40,650 nt of DNA from Chromera velia (lineage: Eukaryota; Sar; Chromeraceae), in contig JAHBMJ010000780.1 in NCBI GenBank assembly GCA_018398765.1, forward strand, positions 1 through 40,650. Reading direction: 5' to 3'. A model generated the notes under the pieces. It saw only the letters and a program-made list of their open reading frames with translations, was not told where the DNA came from and did not search any database. How positions within the stretch are numbered: position 1 is the stretch's first letter; each line of letters begins with the position of its first letter. The position numbers were made by a program, and so were the translations under genes. Below are positions 34,061-40,650 of the stretch, one piece after another.

Positions 34061-35430
34061 CATATCAGAATTAACGTACAGAACTTTGGTTAAAGGAGAA
34101 AGGGAAGCAGACAAGTGATTGAGGGAAAGTGCAGCAGGGGGTTCGCCTCCGTTTCTGCTGTTCTTCTTGTGAAAGAAGCGGGGGTGGGTGAAAAAGAGGG
34201 ACAAAGGTCGATGAATCAATTGACCGATAGAGCAAATGGGGGGATATGGATGTCGCAGGCCCGTTGGCTGATTGCAGGGTACTGAGAGTTAAGTGCAGTC
34301 ACAACAGAAAAGAAGGGGGGGGGAAGGGGTGAGGAAGATCCTTTGCTTCCTGCATGTACGTTTCTCTTTCTGTTCGTCTCTCTTTACGTCTCCGTTTGCC
34401 GCTGTCTCTTTATTCTTTCCAATCTTCTTGCAGTGCTCTCTCTGATGCGCTCTTTGCGTACTTTTGTCTTTGTGACGCTTACTCATCTTTCTTTTGAATG
34501 AAAGAGGAGGTTCTCTGGAAGGGAGCACACGCTTTTTCGCTCATCTGAAGGCACGCGGTTCCGGTGCCGGCTGATTGTCACACTCGATTTTTTTGTGCTG
34601 GGGGGTCGTGGGGGTCATGGGTACTTTGTCTCTAAAGCCTTTTGAGAGGAGGAGGGAAGCACAGGGAGGGGGAAAAGGGGGTAAAGGGTTGCAGCCTACC
34701 TCTCGCTTTGCCATGCCGCTGGCTCGCACAAAAGGGTCTCGGGGTCTTCAATCGGTGCGTCAGAACGTCAAATGACTTTGGTAATCCGTTGAGTGTGACC
34801 ATAAATAAGTTTGGTATTTGTATAAAATGAATGTTGCATGGTTGATTTGACGGTATCTGTCTCTCCTCTCGCCCTGTCGGTTGAGAGCCTAATTCAATAC
34901 GAGGAAACCAAAGAAATTCGAAGAGTAGAAAAACAACTTGGAAGTCTGAATGTGGGTCGGTAGGTGACACTGTAAAAAAGGAGCGAAGGAAAGCACATGG
35001 AAGCACGCCGCTTAGCACGCCGTGAAAACTTACAGAAGCATGTTCTTATTCCGATTTTCATGCAGAAGAATCAATTAATAGAAAAATTTAATGATTCGAT
35101 TTTAACGGCGATTTATAAAATAATTCTGTATATTTAGGTGACCAATATAAAAAAAAAGAACATTTACCCCATTTGTTTTCTTTTTTTTTGTTAATAAACG
35201 TGTTCAAGTCAATATTCATCTGACTTAGGAGTCAGGACTGGACGATATAGAGATCAAAGGCCGTTCTCATGGTGAAACTTACATAAAATTAAAGTTAGTC
35301 TTTCAGTTAGTAATAGAGTTAGTCACACGTCAAGTCTCGGTCCCAAAGATTCCCGAAGAAACCTCGGCCTAGACCTTGGCCCATAAATAATAGTAGCAAC
35401 TGTTTTTACCAGAGTTTTTCCTTCAACTAC
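34061..35430. other. Intergenic region downstream of the nucleotidyltransferase
   Basis: About 1.4 kb. The first 700 bp have gene-like GC content but no ORF with convincing composition. It should include the 3' UTR. From about 34790 the sequence becomes AT-rich and holds no recognised feature until the MITE. Confidence 0.45.
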
Positions 35431-35695
35431 CCTAGGAGACGCACAGTGGTAAAAAAAAAAAAAAAAAGAATAGACGTGTCAATTTTTTTTTTTTTCATTT
35501 TTTTTTTTTTAGTCTGGTGGTCAAAATTAAGTCCAAACAAACTTACCAAAGGTAGGTTTTGTAGTTAGATGTGTTTTTGTTATATGTTTGGCACTTCAAA
35601 TAAAATAATAATCAATAAAAAAAATAAAAAAGATTAGGTAAGATTAGGTTTCTCAATTTTTTTCTTCTTTTTTTTATCACTGTGCGTCGCCTAGG
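35431..35695. mobile_element. 265-bp MITE-like non-autonomous DNA transposon
   Basis: Terminal inverted repeats of about 28 bp start CCTAGG(A/C)GACGCACAGTG and run on into (G/A)TAAAAAAA. The left end is at 35431 and the right end at 35695. Both ends are flanked by the direct repeat AACTAC (35425-35430 and 35696-35701), a likely 6-bp target-site duplication. The interior is AT-rich and non-coding. The two arms differ at only a couple of positions, so the insertion is fairly young. The superfamily was not assigned. Confidence 0.75.
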
Positions 35696-35701
35696 AACTA
35701 C

Positions 35702-36140
35702 CATGGTAGTGGTACACGTCTTCAACTCCACTGGTTACCATCTCCTGGTTACCAAACTGACGGTAACTCACTACTGGCTAAAAGGGGCTGGCAGTAACTC
35801 CTAACCATACTGTGTATAATGATTGAAGGTCAAATCCTATATATAGACCCAGCGACGCTTCATCCACACTACCTATTGCTTGAATTTTTGAAATCGTTCC
35901 TGAGTATGCGTAAGTCTTGGATCGTTACTACTTATTACTCCTAGAAAACGAGACAAAACAAAACTTAACAAAACATAACATATGACATACAGATAACACA
36001 AACAAAAAATAATAAAAAACAAATATTACAAAGAAAAGAAGGGAAAAAAAAAGAAAGAGAGAAAAAGGAAACAAACTGCATGGGAAGGAAAGACGAAAAG
36101 AAAGAAACTACGTAAAACTAAGAAAGACGAAAAGGAGGAA
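35702..36140. other. AT-rich non-coding spacer
   Basis: This holds two GGTTACCA words near 35734-35756, a TATATATAG at about 35839-35847, and A-rich DNA from 35940. No ORF, paired repeat ends or RNA gene was recognised. Confidence 0.4.
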
Positions 36141-36142
36141 GA

Positions 36143-36365
36143 AAGCAAGGAAGGATGGATGGAAGGAAGGAAGGAAGGAAGGAAAGAAGGAAGGAAGGAA
36201 AGAAAGAAAGAAGAAAGGAAGGAAGGAAGGGAGGAAGGAAAGACGGAAGGAAGGAAGGAAGGAAGGAAGGAAGGAAAGACGGAAGGAAGGAAGGAAGGAA
36301 GGAAGGAAGGAAGAAAGGAAGAAAGGAAGGAAGGAAGGAAGGAAGGAAGGAAAAAAGGACGGAAG
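36143..36365. repeat. (GGAA)n microsatellite
   Basis: About 220 bp of GGAA/GGAAGGAAAGA units. The long Lys/Arg/Gly and Pro/Ser/Phe ORFs across it are repeat artefacts. Confidence 0.9.
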
Positions 36366-36454
36366 AAAACGACGGAGAGAACAAAAACAGAAATAAAAAA
36401 GAGACAGACTCCGTCTTTTCTTTCCTTTTTCTCTTCCTTTCTTTCTTCCACATT

Positions 36455-36557
36455 ATATCTTAGACAGACGATACGTTTCTTCCTCTGCCTTCTTTCCTTC
36501 ATATCTTGGACAGAGAGACTGTATATTTCTTCTTCGGACAGACTATATGTTTGTTCG

Positions 36558-36589
<32 letters not shown>

Positions 36590-36860
36590 GCCAGACAGAC
36601 AGGCAGACAGACAGACAGGCAGACAAACAAACTCGTTCTCTTCTGTTTTTTTTTTTTTGCTCGAATCAGTGGAAGAGAAGCAGGCTCCAAGCTTTAAGCG
36701 TACTCTGTCGCCTTTCTTTGCCTAGCGCAGGCTTACGCTTGTGCACAGACAGGTTACATGTTTCTTCTTCTCCGTGCTTTTCTTCATGCACACACCAGAC
36801 AGACTATCTGTTCCTTCTTCTCCCTCCTTTTCTTCATGAACACAACAGACAGGCTGAATC
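36455..36860. repeat. GACA-rich minisatellite related to APC8 intron 2
   Basis: Imperfect units of AGACAGACTATATGTTTCTTC, a pyrimidine run, and TTCTTCATG.ACACA alternate with a pure GACA run at 36556-36630. Words and order match the repeat in APC8 intron 2 (about 4199-4360). Confidence 0.65.
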
Positions 36861-37031
36861 GTCTTTTCTTTCCCTTTTTTCCTTTCTTCTTTTTCTTTTT
36901 TTTTTCTTTTTCTTTCTTCTTTTGGCGCGCTCTCTCAGTGGAAGATTACCAGAGCTCCAGGCCCTAAGCGGACCCTGCAGCCTTTCCCCGCCCAGTGCAG
37001 GCTTAAGCTCTTGCACTTCCACATTCTTTTC
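36661..37031. repeat. Two copies of a 270-bp tandem unit
   Basis: The word CAGTGGAAG at 36666 and 36936, and GCAGGCTTA at 36727 and 36997, are each 270 bp apart. The sequences between them align, including a run ending TTGCAC or TTGTGCAC. The second copy is incomplete at its 3' end. Confidence 0.7.
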
Positions 37032-37263
37032 ATCTGGACGGGTTCGTTTCTCTTCATTGCCTTTCGCTTACGGTCCTTCACTCCGAGGTTTATGTTCAGC
37101 TTTCTTTCTTCTTCTGGGGCTCCCTTTTTCAGTTGAAGACATCAACAAGAGCAAAAATCCCTCTCCTCCGGTTGAATCTCTTCTTTTGACCCCCCGCCCC
37201 GATGGAAGAAATGCGTCACTGTGCGTGTATGTGTGAGTGTCGTGTGTGGATACGTGTGCATGC

Positions 37264-37480
37264 GTAGACAGACAGGCATACAGAGAGACAGACAGGCATA
37301 CAGACAGACAGACACAGACAGACAGACAGACAGACAGACAGAAATAAAGAAAGAGAGACAGAAAAAAGGAAGGAAGAAGAAAGGAAGGAAGAAGAAAGGA
37401 AGGAAGAAGAAAGGAAGGAACGAATGGAGGGACGGAGGGAAAAGGAAGGAGAGGACAGGAAGGAGAGGAAAGGAAGGAAT
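37264..37480. repeat. Compound GACA and GGAAGAA microsatellite
   Basis: A GACAGACA run (37264-37342) is followed by GGAAGGAAGAAGAAA units and AGGA-rich DNA to about 37480. Confidence 0.85.
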
Positions 37481-37993
37481 ACCGTACCCACGAAGAAAAA
37501 ACAATGGGTGAAAGGAGGAGCGGACGAAAGATAGATGGACGCATAGGTCCGGCACTGAAACGAGCCTTTGAAATCCCGTCACGGAAGAAGTTCACACCCG
37601 ACGCTACTTGAACGAAGCTACCAAATCCTTTCCTTACTTATGTATCCAAGGAGGGAAGATGCTTTCGAGATCGGAAAGAGTGGTCGTGAGGGGAACAAAG
37701 GTGAAGGAGACAGCAGACAACAGAAACAAAGAACGAAAAAGAAGCATTGCCTCAGACTTCCAGTTGCGAGGTGGGTGTGGGGAAGAAAGTCAAGGGTGAA
37801 CCGACTTTTTTGTGGAAGAGCTTCCTTCACAATTTACGCCCCCTCTCACACATTCAGCCTTGGGTTATGCACCGTCCATGATTTCCTGTATGAGTTTGAA
37901 GAGACAATCGGGTCTTTTCCTTCCTTGCAATGATGAAATCGATCCACTCACTGAGAATACTCCCATGACGCTAGCCCATGCAACCTCGAGGTG

Positions 37994-38512
37994 TCATGAC
38001 TCTGCACGTACGCGCTTCTCCTTGTGTAACCTCTCGAGGTCGCATGTCTTGATGGCCAAAATCAGCTGCCGTGCTTGGTACTGATCAAGGGGGGGGAGGG
38101 CAAGTTTGGGGTCGAGGATGTTTTTGATGTTCGGTTTCATCTTCTGTTGCCCCCCAGGTATCAAAAATCCCTGGTTCCATGCAAATTTCAATGAGAAGTC
38201 CCTGCCGTACGTTTCGTCCACAACGTCTTGAAAGGTCCACTCAGACTGAAGTAGACCCGAGTCGAGGAGACAGCGGATGAGACGGTCAAGCTTTACTCTG
38301 GGTGGGGTTCCCAGTGGGAGACTCTGGCTAAATATCGCATCGATTGAGCCGGGCGGAACAAAGTCTTCATCAGTCCTTTTGCCAACAAACCTCCCCCCAC
38401 TAGGAGAGGCAGAAGAAGAAGAAAGCTTCCGGCAGCAGACAGAAATCCACAGAGGCTCCAGAAGGGCCAAGCTGGATCTGCCGTCTCCGGTTCGAGTCAG
38501 ACAGCGATGCAT
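37994..38512 (-). CDS. Hypothetical protein, possibly organelle-targeted
   Basis: The 172-residue frame has normal, non-repetitive composition, unlike its repeat-rich surroundings. The first ~50 residues are Arg/Ser-rich and nearly free of acidic residues at the start (RKLSSSSASPSGGR), as in a mitochondrial or plastid transit peptide. The rest (from KRTDEDFVPPGSIDAIF to the C end) is mixed charged and hydrophobic, with FAWNQGFLIPGGQQ and LPPLDQYQARQLILAI as notable stretches. It ends at a TGA at 37994-37996. I do not recognise a family, and an upstream exon cannot be excluded. It converges with the nucleotidyltransferase gene. Confidence 0.5.
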   Translation of the reverse strand: MHRCLTRTGDGRSSLALLEPLWISVCCRKLSSSSASPSGGRFVGKRTDEDFVPPGSIDAIFSQSLPLGTPPRVKLDRLIRCLLDSGLLQSEWTFQDVVDETYGRDFSLKFAWNQGFLIPGGQQKMKPNIKNILDPKLALPPLDQYQARQLILAIKTCDLERLHKEKRVRAES

Positions 38513-39068
38513 GGATTTTTCTATTGTGGAGCGAAAGAGAGGGCGAGCAGATCAGATGGTAGAAAGGGACATGCAGATGACCGGGTGGTAGACGGCCAAG
38601 AATGGACCAAATCAGGCAGGATGACAGACACATCTTGTCAGAAGATGTCTTAAATCATGAATCTTCCATCATCATTGCATGACATTTGCAGGACTCTAGC
38701 TAGCTGTCTGCATGAGTATGTCTGAGTAACTGCATGAGACGCGCGGACGGGCCCATGTGCGCCGGGCCCGCTCCGGGCCCTTTGATAACCGAGACGCGGG
38801 CGCGCCACCTTTGAAATTTTTTTTTTGCCATTCATACATTATATAATAAATGCATTAAAATGCATTTGGTTCAGTAACTTCAGTGTAGAAGTTTAGTTTT
38901 AAAACTTAGGCTCTCCATTAAAAATTGATAACCCTTGATCGTCTTTGATGATTGATTGTCTTGCGGCCGGTGGGCATATGTACGATTCAACCTCCCTGAA
39001 CCTAAGTATCACTTAAAAAAGAATCATTAAGATGATCTCTATCATATAGGCCCCGGCATCTGACATGG
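38513..39068. promoter_or_regulatory. Upstream region of the hypothetical gene: GC island, then AT-rich DNA
   Basis: A GC-rich block (about 38735-38808) contains GGGCCC twice, GCGCGC-type words and CTGCATGAGACGCGCGG. This resembles the block at 17810-17895 upstream of the TOPRIM locus. From 38810 to 39068 the DNA is AT-rich and empty. A promoter role for the minus-strand gene is inferred from position. Confidence 0.35.
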
Positions 39069-39963
39069 TTGGTTTTAAGATTTAATCACAGATTTAACCC
39101 AAGGATTTTAGCCATAAATCATTATCATCATTATTATCAGTCCAGTTATAATAGCAGTCCAAAAACTAGTGATTCTTCTTCTCTTCCCTTTTCTTTTTCT
39201 CATTCCTCTCCTGGAGGGTTCCTTGGAAACGCTTCGCTCGACAAAAGTGAAAACGAAATAAGCGACAAACAGAAAAAACAGGTGAAAACTGAACAAGGGG
39301 CAGACGTAGAAAGCAGGGGGCCCGATGGAATCGCCAAAAGTGTGAACGGAACGAACGACGGATATGGGAAGCAGGAGAGTGAGGAAAGTGGCTGCCTTTC
39401 TATTTCTTCTTCTTTTTCTGCTTCTTCTTTTTCCTTATCTCCTTCCTCCCCTTCTCCTTCATCTTTCACTAAGCTTTCTTCTCCTGGGGAGTTCAATAGA
39501 AATGCCACAAAAGAGAAGGGTGAAAGTGGAATGAACGACAGATACATGGAGCAGGGGAGTAAGGGAGGTGGCTCTTCCAGTGGTTCTTTTTCCTCTTCTT
39601 CTCTTTCTGCCTCTTCTTCTTCTTCCTCTTCCTCTTCCTCTTCCTCCTCCTCCTCCTCCTCCTCCTCCTCCGTATCATACCCCAAAGCAATGACCCTTCG
39701 AAACGAAGAACAAAGAAAGAAAAGGAGCGAGAGGAATGCTTTGCCTTCCCTTTCTTCTTCTTCTTCTTCTTCTTCTTTTTCTTCTTCTTCTTCTTCTTCT
39801 TCTTCTTCTTCTTCTTCTTCTTCTGCTTCTTCTTCTTCTTCTTTTTCTTGTTCTTGTTCTTGTTCTTCTTCTTCTTCTTCTTCTTCTTTTTTTTTTTCTT
39901 CTTGTTCTTGTTCTTGTTCTTGTTCTTGTTCTTCTTCTTCTTCTTCTTCTTCTTCTTGTTCTT

Positions 39964-39994
<31 letters not shown>

Positions 39995-40394
39995 TTCTTG
40001 TTCTTATTCTTGTTCTTCTTCTTCTTCTTCTTCTTCTTCTTCTTCTTCTTCTTCTTCTTCTTCTTTTTCTTCTTCTTCTTCTTCTTCTTCTTCTTTTTTT
40101 TCTTTTTCTTCTTCTTCTTCTTCTTCTTCTTCTTTTTCTTCTTTTCCTGCTCTCTTCTTTTCTTCCTCTTCCCTCGGACCTGGTGTGGGAAGGAACGTGG
40201 GTGGGAATGGACAGGGAGGGGGGAGGGGGGCGAGGCCAGGCTACCGGGTGGACCCTTCTCTTTCTTTTTCCCCCTCTTCTTCTTCTTTTTCATCTTCTTT
40301 TTCTTCTTCTTCTTCTTCTTCTTCTCCTGCTTTTTTGTTTTCTTCCTCTTCCCCCGGACCTGGTGTGGGAAAGAAGGTGGGTGGGAATGGATAG
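39069..40394 (+). CDS. Ser-rich low-complexity ORF, uncertain
   Basis: The 441-codon frame has about 130 residues of varied sequence at its N end, with two related units (SSPGGFLGNASLDKSENEISD and SSPGEFNRNATKEKGESGMND-like). Long poly-Ser follows, encoded by TTC/TCT/TCC trinucleotide repeats. Because trinucleotide repeats rarely contain stops, most of the length is not evidence of coding. The frame closes at a TAG (40392-40394). The first 180-bp repeat unit has CAG at that position, so the stop arises from one C-to-T difference between units. No domain, signal peptide or splice site was recognised. Confidence 0.35.
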
Positions 40395-40650
40395 GGAGGG
40401 GGGGGGGAGGGGAGGCCAGGCCACCGGGTGGACCCTTCTCTTTCTTTTTCTTCCTCCTCTTCTTCTTCCTCTTCTTCTTCTTCCTCTTCCTCTTCTTCTT
40501 CTTCTTCCTCCTCCTCCTCCTCCTCCTCCTCCTCCGTATCATACCCCAAAGCAATGACCCTTCGAAACGAAGAACAAAGAAAGAAAAGGAGCGAGAGGAA
40601 TGCTTTGCCTTCCCTTTCTTCTTCTTCTTCTTCTTCTTTTTCTTCTTCTT
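39590..40650. repeat. TTC/TCC trinucleotide array with 180-bp and 864-bp duplications
   Basis: Runs of TTC and TCC (TTCTTG variants at 39845-40015) alternate with unique blocks. The block CGTATCATACCCCAAAGC recurs at 39671 and 40535 (864 bp apart), followed by near-identical sequence to the window end. The block GGACCTGGTGTGGGAA recurs at 40176 and 40356 (180 bp apart). The array continues past the right edge of the window. Confidence 0.9.

Noticed and set aside
35706-35900. Possible LTR or promoter around TATATATAG
   Set aside because: No paired repeat, primer-binding site or neighbouring coding part was found, so no element can be supported.
38470-38500. GGTTCGAGTC word resembling a tRNA T-loop
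   Set aside because: No acceptor, D or anticodon arms fit around it, and it lies inside the minus-strand coding frame.

Overview
The window looks like nuclear DNA of an alveolate protist, most likely a chromerid such as Chromera velia or a relative. That is an inference from intron-rich genes, TGCATGC-type motifs in intergenic DNA and at intron ends, very long disordered low-complexity proteins, and abundant tetranucleotide repeats inside introns. No prokaryotic, organellar, viral, rRNA, tRNA or CRISPR feature was recognised. All gene models were spliced by eye from GT..AG borders, reading phase and protein similarity known from memory.

Layout: 1-540 holds nothing recognisable. About 540-2755 is a 5'-truncated, decayed LINE: the end of its reverse transcriptase, a C-terminal zinc knuckle, a 3' hairpin and an ATC-rich tail. 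3227-6578 (minus) is a three-exon APC8/CDC23 gene of the anaphase-promoting complex. It shares a 0.7-kb divergent promoter region carrying TGCATGCATGC boxes with a nine-exon plus-strand gene (7266-12608) for a secreted or membrane-anchored protein of unknown family with probable internal repeats. An AT-rich convergent spacer follows. About 13584-17814 (minus) is a locus with three tandem copies of one exon module; the last copy runs into a stand-alone OLD-like TOPRIM domain, and the most upstream copy is damaged. 18233-34060 (plus) is a 12-exon gene for a TRF4/plant-type non-canonical poly(A) polymerase or nucleotidyltransferase, with its catalytic domain in the first ~540 residues and a disordered tail of about 3,000 residues.

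34061-37993 is mostly non-coding: an AT-rich spacer with a 265-bp MITE, then GGAA, GACA and longer minisatellites. 37994-38512 (minus) is a small hypothetical gene, possibly organelle-targeted. 39069 to the end is a Ser-rich ORF made largely of TCC/TTC repeats with 180-bp and 864-bp duplications.

The genes do not form an operon-like pathway. They are ordinary, separately promoted eukaryotic genes in divergent and convergent pairs. The most novel material is the exon-triplicated TOPRIM locus, the giant nucleotidyltransferase tail, the repeated-domain secreted protein, and the locus-wide splice-site habits (donors with relaxed +3 and near-invariant +5 G; acceptors in TGCATGCAG).
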